In this document: in pieces, positions 17,696 to 26,318 of the stretch
How the letters are laid out: each line of letters starts with the position of its first letter
Position numbering within the stretch: the first letter of the stretch is position 1
Origin: Cohnella lupini
GTDB taxonomy: Bacteria > Bacillota > Bacilli > Paenibacillales > Paenibacillaceae
Direction: 5' to 3'
DNA: 64,000 nt
Assembly (NCBI RefSeq): GCF_003386205.1
Contig: NZ_QRDY01000012.1
Span: 62,001-126,000, forward strand
The notes under the pieces: model-generated
The model's input: the letters and a program-made list of their open reading frames with translations, nothing else
Told to the model about the DNA's origin: nothing
Database searches by the model: none
Made by a program: the position numbers and the translations under genes

Positions 17696-19930
17696 CTATA
17701 ATTGCGTTCTGCTGATCAACTCGATCCGATGTTCGCCGGAATAGACGATTCCGCTCTCCGGCAACAGGATATCGCCGCCCGCGCTCTTGCGGATGGATTT
17801 CCCTTCCGCGTCGAGCCATAGATCCTGAACGTAAGCGATTCCCTTCATCCGGCTTATGGCGCTATAGATATCGCCTTTGTGAACCGTTCTGCCGAAAGGC
17901 CAGCCTTGAATGCCGCCCGGTTTGTCTTGCGGCGTTAGAAGTCGGTTCAACTCCGCAACGATGCGGTGCCCCTCTTCCATGAAATGAGGCTCGACGACGA
18001 CCACCGCGTGAACCGTCACTTGGATGTACTCCGGAGCGATTACGTGAATCTCCGTCGTAATCAGCCTTCTGTCCTCGAGATGCTTCGCCACGGTAGCTAG
18101 GAAGCCTTTGCTTGGCACGGGCGTATCGTTCAAACCGTAAGGAACGACAACGACGGTAACCGCTCCGGAAGCAGATTTTCCGCGTCCAGGCGCGTAATTG
18201 GGAATAACGTGAACCCGGGAAACCTTCAAGCCGGGCGTACTCTTCGCAATACGGATATAGTCTTCGTTCGTTACGGCGCAATAAGGGGATTGCCACTCTT
18301 GCTGCGCCCGTTCCAAACAATCCTCCAGCGATTCCCCTTCCGCCCCGCCGAAGCCGTAGCCCGCATTATCCGAGGTCAGTCCAAGCTCGTCCAACTCGGG
18401 TTGAACCCACTGGTTAAGCAAGTGCGGCTTAATATTGCCGCGTTCCCCGCCTCCGAGCACGCAGACCATGACTCGCAGATTCGGCTCGTCGTACGAGGTT
18501 GGAATCGCGCCGTTCTCGTCGTTGCCGAACATCAGCTGAGCCGTTTCAGGATTATAGACATAGTGCCGGTCCAACGGACCGGAGCGATCGAAATTCTCGA
18601 CCGGCTGCCAGTCCTCCCACAGCAAAGTTCCGCTCGAGCCTTCCTGGATGCCGACTTGCAGCAACAAGCCGCTTCTCCATTTGCAAGGCAGATCGTAAAG
18701 TTGAAATTTCTGGTGCGGCAATCCGTTGCTTCTGCCGATGAGGCTTTGCTCCAAGAAGTCGTTCGCATGATGAATGCGACGAACGTTGCCGACTCCCCGC
18801 GGCGGAATCGTCCCCCGCGCTCCGTCTCCGAAGCGGACCGTTACAGGCCCGTTAACGCCTGAGCGTCTTTCTACTACGTACGCGTAACTACCTTCTTCCG
18901 CCATGCCCAGATCGGGAAGCTCGCGCCATTCCCGCCATAATCCTCCGGCTTCGCGAACTTGAACCCTGAGCATGCCGTATCTCGCGAGAAAGCTATCGTG
19001 AACGATCGTAAGACCAGGTTGCCCGTCGCCATCGAATAAGACTTGCTCGCTCTTCGTATCTTGTTGTCTGGCTCTAACCGTATTGAGCAGCAGTCGATCT
19101 ATTCGCGGAGGCAGCTCATAACCGGACTCTTCGAGCGTGCAGCTAATCCAATAACGGGGACGATCTCCCGCCGGATGAACGATGACCGGCCTGACCGGAG
19201 CCGCGATGCGGAAGGTAATTCTTCCGCTATAAGTCAAATGCATCGTATCGTCTTCAATGAGGTCTAGAGGGAGCCAAGCCGCTCCGTGTTCTTCTTCCCA
19301 GCCGTATATTTTCCAAGCTACGCGGGCCGAAGGAACGACCTCGTTCCGCTTGTTGCCGGAATATTCGGCGCCATTCGAATCGTCCGCTAAGCGAATGTGC
19401 ATGGCGACCGTTTCTCCGATGACGGGTTCCCGGTCGAAGGCGATATATAATCGGCTATCCGCGGCGGCTTCCCGTCCGAACGCGTAGAATGCCACGTTGC
19501 CGCCCGTATTCGAAGCCGACCTGTCGCTTGCTTCCAACAGCGTACGGGTGACGATTCGATCGATGGCAAGCGGCAGCAACTTGACGGGATCCAACGTTTC
19601 GAAGAGTTGATCCTCCGCCTGCAGCTTCGTTCCTTGCGGCAGCATGACGGGCTCGCGAACGTTCCCGAAGGATACCTCGGCCTCGGCGGAGGATGCTTCT
19701 CGCGGAACGACTCCGAGCAGATCGAGAAATTTGCGCATATTGCGTTCCGGAACCCGGCTTAAATAAAATTGCTGCATCTCGCTCAGCCATGAGAACAGCT
19801 CCAGAAACGTTACGCCCGGATCATGCGTATTCTCGTCCGTCCATTCCGGAAGCCGCTGCGGAATTCCCCGCCTTGCTTCCTGCAAAATGCTTTCGAAAGT
19901 GCGATCGTCTAACGGGATGCGCGGTAGCAT
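17696..19930 (-). CDS. Putative baseplate assembly protein (Afp11/baseplate J-like)
   Basis: 744 residues from the ATG at 19930, 10 bases after GGAGG; an in-frame TTG nine bases earlier touches the ribosome binding site. The N-terminus LPRIPLDDRTFESILQEARR and DENTHDPGVTFLELFSWLSE match the TIGR02243 putative baseplate assembly family. The later CAVTNEDYIRIAKSTPGLKV and the C-terminal VVVVEPHFMEEGHRIVAELN match baseplate J. Such proteins form the wedge dimer ring around the spike hub in the cytoplasm. It lies between a second, larger J-like gene and the gpI-like gene, the standard Afp11-Afp12 arrangement. Confidence 0.85.
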   Translation of the reverse strand: MLPRIPLDDRTFESILQEARRGIPQRLPEWTDENTHDPGVTFLELFSWLSEMQQFYLSRVPERNMRKFLDLLGVVPREASSAEAEVSFGNVREPVMLPQGTKLQAEDQLFETLDPVKLLPLAIDRIVTRTLLEASDRSASNTGGNVAFYAFGREAAADSRLYIAFDREPVIGETVAMHIRLADDSNGAEYSGNKRNEVVPSARVAWKIYGWEEEHGAAWLPLDLIEDDTMHLTYSGRITFRIAAPVRPVIVHPAGDRPRYWISCTLEESGYELPPRIDRLLLNTVRARQQDTKSEQVLFDGDGQPGLTIVHDSFLARYGMLRVQVREAGGLWREWRELPDLGMAEEGSYAYVVERRSGVNGPVTVRFGDGARGTIPPRGVGNVRRIHHANDFLEQSLIGRSNGLPHQKFQLYDLPCKWRSGLLLQVGIQEGSSGTLLWEDWQPVENFDRSGPLDRHYVYNPETAQLMFGNDENGAIPTSYDEPNLRVMVCVLGGGERGNIKPHLLNQWVQPELDELGLTSDNAGYGFGGAEGESLEDCLERAQQEWQSPYCAVTNEDYIRIAKSTPGLKVSRVHVIPNYAPGRGKSASGAVTVVVVPYGLNDTPVPSKGFLATVAKHLEDRRLITTEIHVIAPEYIQVTVHAVVVVEPHFMEEGHRIVAELNRLLTPQDKPGGIQGWPFGRTVHKGDIYSAISRMKGIAYVQDLWLDAEGKSIRKSAGGDILLPESGIVYSGEHRIELISRTQL

Positions 19931-19969
19931 AAGGATCAACCCTCCTCTCTGTATGAATAAATTTGCAGT

Positions 19970-22900
19970 TTAAGCAATCGTTACGTTAAGGCGATGACTC
20001 AGTCCATTCGACACGATACCGTTCAGGACTAGGCGGATATCCTCCGGCAGCATTTCCGCGGTTTCCCCGTTCTCGGAACGCATGACGCTAATATGGAGCT
20101 GCTCTACCCGCTGAACGCCTCTTACGGACTGCAACAATCCGTAAAACGCCGATGCGTGAACGGGCTCCCCGATCTCCCATCCTTGTCCGTCCATTTGTCC
20201 GCTGACCGGGTTCAAGAACCTCTTTAGTACGTCGAGGCAGGCAATCTCCGCAGGGATGATCATAGCCGAAGAATCCACGATGATCGTAGCGATGACCGAG
20301 ATTTCGATGAACGCGGGAGCCATGACGCACAGCTTTCCTCCGGCAACGACCATATTCGAAGCTTTGCTTCGCAAAGCTTTTTCCAGCTTCCGTTTCGTCT
20401 CCGGGAAGTGCTCTTTGCCCGCTCCCCCTCCGGACGGAAGGGCGACTACGACCATCGAACCCGGACTATAGGCAAGCCGCGCGTTGCGGTTCGGCAAGCA
20501 TTTCACTTTAAGAATGCCGGGATCTATTTCTTTGACGAGCCATTCAACATCCGATGCGGAAATCGCGCGACCGCGATGCTTCAATTGCTGCGGGCCTCTT
20601 CTTAAAGCTCCTTCGAGAGACTCCGGGTCGCCGCCGCCGATGGCCGAAGCGGGGTTCGAAACTCCGTTAACGAAAGCAAGAGACTGCATGATGCCCGCGA
20701 GTTGACCCGCTCCCACGTTCCCGCGGGCGCCATTCGTTACCCGGTAAGTGACGCGTACTTTATCTCCGCCTTCATGCGGAGGAGCCATGCCTCTGACGCC
20801 GTTGCCGAATTGCATGAATCCCGTAGTCGGCTGAATCGTATAATGCCTCTCGTCTCCCGAAGATCCCGCCAAAGAACGGACTTCATCCCAACGAACCCAC
20901 AAACGTTGAACCGCACCTTCGCTGTCCCTATAGATTTCATATCGTTCGGGGTCGTTGTCCGCTAGTCTGCCAAGCTCGTGCTCGGCAATATGACCTGTCT
21001 CGTCGACCCACACCTCTTGGCCTACGATCGGCGTTTGCGACAGAACGCGTCCGCCCTTGCTGGATTCGGGATATTCGTTCAAGATGGTTCGCTGCTGAAT
21101 GGCCAGGACGGAGTTGCGATGTATTCCTGTCACGCTTGGAAGCGCGACTTCCGCGGCTCCGTATTTTCCGTCGCGATTGACGGCCCGAAGCCATACTCTT
21201 TCCCGGCCGAACAATGTCGCTAAGGCGAGCCCTGAGGGACCGACGAATTGGAGCGCTCCCGATTGGGTGAAGCCTTGGGTATCGTCTACGATTTTCAGAG
21301 CTTCCCAAGACCACTCCACGCCGTTTCGAACATACGCTTCCCATTCGATCCACGGTGCTTGCTCTTCCTCCGCCGGTTTGCGTCCTAGCGTGAACTGCAA
21401 ACGGATGGGACCTTTGACGGGCGGCACGTCGAATGCCATATAAACCGATGGTGCAGGGCAAGGAATCGGCAGAAACGGTTTGAAAGTGTCTCCGCCTTGC
21501 CTTGCGGTTGCCGTAACGTCTTTCAACACGGCATTGTTCAACGTCAGGGCGGAATCCGGTCTTAGGTTAGCGGTACGGGCGTATTCGTAGGAAAAAGCTA
21601 GCTGCTCGATCCTTGGGCTCATATACTCGACGACCGGTGCCGTCGGGGTATCCGTGGCCGTAACGCGTGCCCTTAACCAGCAATCTTCCCTTCCGTTAAC
21701 GAACGTCGGCGCCATGTCCTCCGGACACGGAAACTCCATGACGACATCCTTTTGCTCTTCCCCGAAGCCGGCGAACATTTCTTCGAAGGAGCCGCTTTCC
21801 GGCAGCTTCATCCAGTTGTCGCCGTTCCAATATTCCCACTGGACTCTTCTGATGTATAGGCGAGGCAATGGTTTTTTCTCGAAATCGGCCGTTCTCATGA
21901 CCATTTTCCAACGAATTTCCGGATCCGGCCCCATTCTTAAAGCGTTAGGAACGTTACGGGCCTTGAAGCTCATGCGCAGCCGGCTTCCCCGCTTGCTGAA
22001 AGCCTCCGGGCAAGAAGCATAGAACACCGAATAAGGAACCGAGTATTCCCCGAACGGGTAGAAGCCGGACCGATCCAATTGCAAGTCGTTAAAATACAGC
22101 TCGTTCGGCATGATACCTTCCGGATCTAACTCCCTATCGTGAGTCGCGCGCATCGTTACCCGATCCATATCCTGAATCGCCTTCAGCACGGGAGGTCCGT
22201 TCTCTCCGGCAGCGGTAGGCTTAACCCGGCAACGAATCCATCGGCCGGCCAGTCCGTTAATCTCGGTTTCTTCAACCGCACCAGACGATTTTTTCCACAG
22301 CGTGATCTCTTGTCCAAGGGCGGTCGCTTTCTCGAACGGAATCCATTCGTTGCCCTTCGAATAAGACCATTCCAGCCAGTCCTCGCGGGACAGAACCGTT
22401 GCCAATTCTCCCTCGACGTACCTGCGTTCCGAGTTATGCCACTTCAGCGTAAGCTTGGCCGGATGATCCAGATGAAACAGATCGTCGTTGCGGATGTATA
22501 ACGCGTGATCCTGCAGATTGTCTCCTTCGACCGAGAACAACGGCACCTCCGGCGCGGAACCGGCCAGAAGCGACTCGTCGTATTGCTCCGCGGTCAGCAC
22601 GATCCGATCGCGATCCGGGTGAACGTTGTAGAGCTCCGTCAGCTTGGCCGGGGTAATGAGCAACGCCCCTTCCGTCTCGTACGGCAGCTCTTCCCCCTCG
22701 TCGTTGGGCCTAGCCGTAAGCAACGTACCGCTCGGAACGTACACTGGCTCCCGTACCCCCTCGTTCAACGCGAAAACGACATGCGCTCGCGCGGCTCTGG
22801 CAGGCTGGATATTCACCTGAAGCAAGTCCAAAAAGGCTATGAAGTTGTTGAGCGGAACGCGATTAAGCCGCTTGATGTTCTCCCCCAGCATTTCCGCCGC

Positions 22901-23065
22901 GAGATAGAACAACGCAGTACCCGCATCGGGATCTTCCGGCGAGAATCGCCATTCCGGCGTGTAATGGGGAACCATCGCCTTCATCTGGTCGATGAGGGCG
23001 TCAAGGTCCCTTCCATCGATCGCAGGCGAACGGGATATCCCGTCTTGCCATAGCTCTGAATTCAT
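19970..23065 (-). CDS. Large baseplate J-like protein (Afp12/Afp11-like)
   Basis: 1031 residues with an ATG preceded by GGGAGCGACAAAACGG. The N-terminus (IDQMKAMVPHYTPEWRFSPE, DAGTALFYLAAEMLGENIKR) and the C-terminal part (GRAISASDVEWLVKEIDPGI, KVKCLPNRNARLAYSPGSMV) match baseplate J/T4 gp6-type wedge proteins of contractile systems. The middle (about 200-650) is a long beta-rich insertion. Two paralogous J-type genes side by side are normal for eCIS. It follows gp25 by 18 bases and should form a wedge complex with gp25 and the 744-residue partner. Confidence 0.85.
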   Translation of the reverse strand: MNSELWQDGISRSPAIDGRDLDALIDQMKAMVPHYTPEWRFSPEDPDAGTALFYLAAEMLGENIKRLNRVPLNNFIAFLDLLQVNIQPARAARAHVVFALNEGVREPVYVPSGTLLTARPNDEGEELPYETEGALLITPAKLTELYNVHPDRDRIVLTAEQYDESLLAGSAPEVPLFSVEGDNLQDHALYIRNDDLFHLDHPAKLTLKWHNSERRYVEGELATVLSREDWLEWSYSKGNEWIPFEKATALGQEITLWKKSSGAVEETEINGLAGRWIRCRVKPTAAGENGPPVLKAIQDMDRVTMRATHDRELDPEGIMPNELYFNDLQLDRSGFYPFGEYSVPYSVFYASCPEAFSKRGSRLRMSFKARNVPNALRMGPDPEIRWKMVMRTADFEKKPLPRLYIRRVQWEYWNGDNWMKLPESGSFEEMFAGFGEEQKDVVMEFPCPEDMAPTFVNGREDCWLRARVTATDTPTAPVVEYMSPRIEQLAFSYEYARTANLRPDSALTLNNAVLKDVTATARQGGDTFKPFLPIPCPAPSVYMAFDVPPVKGPIRLQFTLGRKPAEEEQAPWIEWEAYVRNGVEWSWEALKIVDDTQGFTQSGALQFVGPSGLALATLFGRERVWLRAVNRDGKYGAAEVALPSVTGIHRNSVLAIQQRTILNEYPESSKGGRVLSQTPIVGQEVWVDETGHIAEHELGRLADNDPERYEIYRDSEGAVQRLWVRWDEVRSLAGSSGDERHYTIQPTTGFMQFGNGVRGMAPPHEGGDKVRVTYRVTNGARGNVGAGQLAGIMQSLAFVNGVSNPASAIGGGDPESLEGALRRGPQQLKHRGRAISASDVEWLVKEIDPGILKVKCLPNRNARLAYSPGSMVVVALPSGGGAGKEHFPETKRKLEKALRSKASNMVVAGGKLCVMAPAFIEISVIATIIVDSSAMIIPAEIACLDVLKRFLNPVSGQMDGQGWEIGEPVHASAFYGLLQSVRGVQRVEQLHISVMRSENGETAEMLPEDIRLVLNGIVSNGLSHRLNVTIA

Positions 23066-23083
23066 CCGTTTTGTCGCTCCCGT

Positions 23084-23485
23084 TTATTTCGTGCCTTCTT
23101 CCAAGTAGAAGGGGTATACCTGATTAAATAAGTTGTTAGTGGATCTAACGGTGTAGGTGATGCTTAAGAGCAGTCGTCCGGATTGCGATTGGTCGAGCTT
23201 AGCTTCCACTTCGACGTCGGTTACTCGCGGCTCCCATACCGTGATTGCTTGGGTGATATCGCTCTCGAGAAGCCTCATCGTCGTTTCGTCGGTCGTGCCG
23301 AACACGAAGTCCCTCAGTCCGCAGCCGAAGTCGGGACGCATGACTCGCTCCCCCTTGGAAGTCATCAGGATAATGCGAACGGCTTCCGCGATGTCGTCTT
23401 CGCCTTCCGAGAGCAGGAATCGCCCGGTCGTGGCATCCACCGTTACCGGGAACTTCCAGCCTCTGCCCAAGAATGCTGCGCTCAT
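23084..23485 (-). CDS. gp25-like baseplate wedge protein (Afp9)
   Basis: 133 residues, ATG after GGAGGGGGGAG. The fold signature of the GPW/gp25 family is present: N-terminal FLGRGWKFPVTVDATTGRFL, central LMTSKGERVMRPDFGCGLRD, then VFGTTDETTMRLLESDITQA and WEPRVTDVEVEAKLD. gp25 links the baseplate to the first sheath ring through a sheath-like handshake. Size and position (between spike and baseplate J genes) match Afp9/Pvc9. Confidence 0.9.
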   Translation of the reverse strand: MSAAFLGRGWKFPVTVDATTGRFLLSEGEDDIAEAVRIILMTSKGERVMRPDFGCGLRDFVFGTTDETTMRLLESDITQAITVWEPRVTDVEVEAKLDQSQSGRLLLSITYTVRSTNNLFNQVYPFYLEEGTK

Positions 23486-23507
23486 CGATTACTCCCCCCT
23501 CCGCTGC

Positions 23508-24242
23508 TTAGTTGATTTTGACCATCGCGCCTTTGATCGTAACGATACCGTCCGACATGAGATCCAGCTTGGCTCCCGCTTTTATTTTCAAGGCCGCGGT
23601 TGCCTCTATATTGACTTGAGTACTCTTGACTGAAATCTCTTTGGTAGATTCGATCTTAATATCGCCCTTGTTGTCAATCGTGATCTTGTTCGAACCCGAC
23701 TTAATCGTAATCGTGCCCGCGCTGCTGCCCGCCAACACGACCGATTGCGCGTCGCTCTTCGTTCCGAGCGTGATTTTCTCGTTCGCGTCGTCGATCTCGA
23801 GCTTGATTCCTTGTTTCGTTTGCAGCGTCACTTTGCCCTTCGAATCCGTATCGTCGAAAATGAGCTCGTGCCCCGCGCGGGAATAGATTTTACGAAGATT
23901 GTTTTTCTCGTCCTTCGCCGGCGGTTTTTTCGTTTTGTTCCATAAGGAACCGATCACGAACGGCTGATTCAAGTTTCCCAGGAGAAAAGCCACGAGCACC
24001 TCGTCTCCGACCTCAGGAACGAACAAGGTCCCCATGCTGCTTCCGGACATGAGCGACGTAATCGGCGCCCAGTCGGTTTCGTGGGCATTTTCCCGCAAGG
24101 GGAACTTAAGCTTCACGCGATTTAAGCCTTCGGGGTCTTGATTGTTCGTTACCGTGGCGACCATGACGCCGCTCACCGTGCTTTGCCCTCCGCCGGAGCC
24201 CCTATCGGATTGAGATGGAAAGAAATCGCTCATAGAAGGCAT
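23508..24242 (-). CDS. Spike protein, gpV/gp5-like C-terminal half of a VgrG-type spike
   Basis: 244 residues. An OB-fold region (about 25-105; VSGVMVATVTNNQDPEGLNR, VPEVGDEVLVAFLLGNLNQP) is followed by a repetitive beta-helix-like tail (TLQTKQGIKLEIDDANEKIT, KSTQVNIEATAALKI) that would form the trimeric needle. The start ATG overlaps the stop of the gpD-like gene (TAATG), so the two are translationally coupled. In Afp/PVC these halves form a single Afp8 protein; here the spike is split, as in phage gpD plus gpV. A second ATG at codon 4 is possible. It should receive the PAAR-like tip. Confidence 0.85.
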   Translation of the reverse strand: MPSMSDFFPSQSDRGSGGGQSTVSGVMVATVTNNQDPEGLNRVKLKFPLRENAHETDWAPITSLMSGSSMGTLFVPEVGDEVLVAFLLGNLNQPFVIGSLWNKTKKPPAKDEKNNLRKIYSRAGHELIFDDTDSKGKVTLQTKQGIKLEIDDANEKITLGTKSDAQSVVLAGSSAGTITIKSGSNKITIDNKGDIKIESTKEISVKSTQVNIEATAALKIKAGAKLDLMSDGIVTIKGAMVKIN

Positions 24243-25342
24243 TAGATCGCATTCCCTTCCACTTCGAATTTAGTCGTATAACCTTGGCTGTTGATCGTAT
24301 GAGTAACCGCGCATAGAACGTAGGGCTGATTGAATTGAGCGCCTAATCCTTCGACTTTAATGTGTCTTCCGGCACGAATTTCCGGTATTCCGATACATTC
24401 GCCTTCGCCGCTGACCAACTCCATCGCGCGTTCATTGAGCATCGAGTTAGCTAGCTCCTGCGCTTCGGCTTGCGATGACGCGTTACTGTAAACCGTTTCT
24501 ATGGTATTGCTGGACAAAGCCGCCATGATGTCCTGACCCGTCCTGCCGTTATTGCCGATTTTGTTTACCCCCTGGGCCGTCGCCTCGAAAGATTCCCATG
24601 ACTGGGGATCGGTACCGCGGTAAATGAGCTTGCTCACTTGTTTGGAAATATCCACGGACACGGAATAGCTCTTGAGGTTTTTACCGTACATAAGCGTAAT
24701 GACGGGACTTGCGGAAGGATTGATTTTGCGAAAATAAAGCTTCTGTCCGAGGACGAAAAAGTCATGGTTGGTTTCCTCGGCCAAATCCCTCAAGAAGTGA
24801 AAATCGCTCTTGCGCATTTGCTCGATTGACGGCTTTGGCGTTAAAGTGTCGTCCACGTTTAACTGCAGGCTATATTTGCCGCCGATTTCCTTGACGACGT
24901 CGCTGACTTTCTTGTTCAACCAAAGGTTAGACGTAACGGTCCGCATCATGAGACATGACCGGTCCATCCCTTGAACCGAGATGGTTGGTTGTCCTTCGGA
25001 AGGATAGTCGACCGTAAATCCGGTGATGATGCCGTCGAACACCAACTCTAGCTTGTCCGTGTAGCCCATCTTGATCGAGATCGTTTTTCCGACATCGATG
25101 AGCGATCCTAGCCACTTGAACTGGCGTGCCACGGCATCATAAGCGTTTTCGACCCGAAATTGAAAGGAATCCGACTTCTGATCCGTTGTGCTGCTTACGG
25201 TAACAGTCGATACCGCGATCTTCTGCAGCGTGAAGCTCTGCCCATCCACGCTGATATCGAACGCGGGAGCGAAGAAATGGCGGTATTTCTGCTCCAGGTC
25301 GGCGAATACGTATGTGGTGCTGTCGAATTTAATGGTCGCCAC
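24242..25342 (-). CDS. Spike hub, phage late control gpD-like N-terminal half of VgrG
   Basis: 366 residues, GTG start behind GGAGTGAGAG. Visible blocks of the gpD/VgrG hub family are DSFQFRVENAYDAVARQFKW, VFDGIITGFTVDYPSEG, SIEQMRKSDFHFLRDLAEET and DFFVLGQKLYFRKINP; the C-terminal ANSMLNERAMELVSGEGECI corresponds to the base of the gp27-like fold. The protein forms the threefold hub adapting the sixfold tube to the spike. Its stop overlaps the spike start by one base, implying equal synthesis. Seven bases separate its start from the LysM gene stop. Confidence 0.85.
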   Translation of the reverse strand: MATIKFDSTTYVFADLEQKYRHFFAPAFDISVDGQSFTLQKIAVSTVTVSSTTDQKSDSFQFRVENAYDAVARQFKWLGSLIDVGKTISIKMGYTDKLELVFDGIITGFTVDYPSEGQPTISVQGMDRSCLMMRTVTSNLWLNKKVSDVVKEIGGKYSLQLNVDDTLTPKPSIEQMRKSDFHFLRDLAEETNHDFFVLGQKLYFRKINPSASPVITLMYGKNLKSYSVSVDISKQVSKLIYRGTDPQSWESFEATAQGVNKIGNNGRTGQDIMAALSSNTIETVYSNASSQAEAQELANSMLNERAMELVSGEGECIGIPEIRAGRHIKVEGLGAQFNQPYVLCAVTHTINSQGYTTKFEVEGNAI

Positions 25343-25349
25343 GATACTC

Positions 25350-25976
25350 TCACTCCAGCCTTGGTATGATTAGCTTGCGTCCGACCGGCAGCTTGCGCGG
25401 ATTGTCAATTCCGTTCGCTTCCGCGATGGATCGCCACTGTCCCGCGTCTTCGTATTCCTCGGCCGCCAGCATCCACAATTGCTCGTCTTGCTTCAGCATC
25501 TTCTGCTTCGTTCTGTCCGCGCTCTGGCGCGGGACGTTCTGGTATTGCTCGGTCATCGATTGGACCGCCCGGAAAGTGACGTTTAACGTCGCCCGTACCG
25601 GCAATCCCGAATCGAGGAACATCGTGAAGCGCTGCTGCACCTTCTCGGCAACGCCTTTGAAGTCTAGCGAACCCCAGACGAACCGACACATCGGAGGAGC
25701 GTGCAAATCGCGGTCGACGTTCAATAGTCCCGATACTTTGGCGGTGTGCGTCCTCACGTCGGTGCCCTTCTCGTAAGTATCGAAGAAGAGATCCATCGTT
25801 AACGTCGTCGCTTCGCCGCTCACGAATTGCGCGATCGGGGACTGGAGACCGGGAATCGTCTGCCATGAAAATTGGTTCCCCGACTGCAGCACGTACTCGT
25901 TCGGATTAAACAAGACGTCAACCGTTTCCTGCGAGCTGCTTTTAATGATAATGATCTTCGCTTTGCTTAATGCCAA
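25350..25976 (-). CDS. LysM-containing tube-baseplate adaptor (Afp7-like)
   Basis: 208 residues with a TTG start behind GGGGGAG. The N-terminal 150 residues (IIIKSSSQETVDVLFNPNEY, GEATTLTMDLFFDTYEKG) match the CIS tube-initiator family. The C-terminus is a LysM module (EEYEDAGQWRSIAEANGIDN, PVGRKLIIPRL). In Afp/PVC this protein sits between spike hub and first tube ring and sheathes the spike. LysM here serves assembly rather than peptidoglycan degradation, as far as known for the family. It is separated from the upstream 1258-residue gene by repeat array B. Confidence 0.85.
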   Translation of the reverse strand: MALSKAKIIIIKSSSQETVDVLFNPNEYVLQSGNQFSWQTIPGLQSPIAQFVSGEATTLTMDLFFDTYEKGTDVRTHTAKVSGLLNVDRDLHAPPMCRFVWGSLDFKGVAEKVQQRFTMFLDSGLPVRATLNVTFRAVQSMTEQYQNVPRQSADRTKQKMLKQDEQLWMLAAEEYEDAGQWRSIAEANGIDNPRKLPVGRKLIIPRLE

Positions 25977-26068
25977 CTCCGCTCCCCCTCTCCTTTAATT
26001 TCGCTTATCCTGATAGCCGTGCCGCCTCGCGGTACATTCCCCTTGGCGTTCATTCAAGTTAGTTTCAG

Positions 26069-26260
26069 AGTTAACGAAGTAACTTCGTTATCTCGAGGCG
26101 ATTTTCGCTTGGTTGACGGAATTATCGAAGTAGCTTCGTTATTTCTGCTCCATTCTCGCTTGGTCGGCTGAATTAACGATGTAGCTTCGTTATTTCTGCT
26201 CCATTCTCGCTTGGTCGGCTGAATTAACGATGTAGCTTCGTTATCTCTACTCGATTTGTG
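26069..26260. repeat. Intergenic hairpin array B, 51-bp period, inside the injection-system operon
   Basis: Four near-copies of a 51-base unit fill most of the gap 25977-26318. Unit starts lie near 26069, 26120, 26171 and 26222. Each contains a near-palindrome such as TAACGAAGTAACTTCGTTA or TAACGATGTAGCTTCGTTA, followed by a spacer with TTCTCGCTTGGTCGGCTG. Units 3 and 4 are almost identical. The array sits after the stop of the 1258-residue protein and before LysM, so its transcript could fold as serial hairpins and affect termination or mRNA processing. Confidence 0.8.
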
Positions 26261-26318
26261 TTGCTGCGAACGATTTCGGTTGATTAACTCGTTCCTGCGT
26301 AAGCTACTTAACCTAGAA

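Noticed and set aside
23508-25342. A frameshifted single VgrG gene
   Set aside because: The TAATG overlap, separate domain boundaries and ribosome binding site fit two intact coupled genes of gpD and gpV type.
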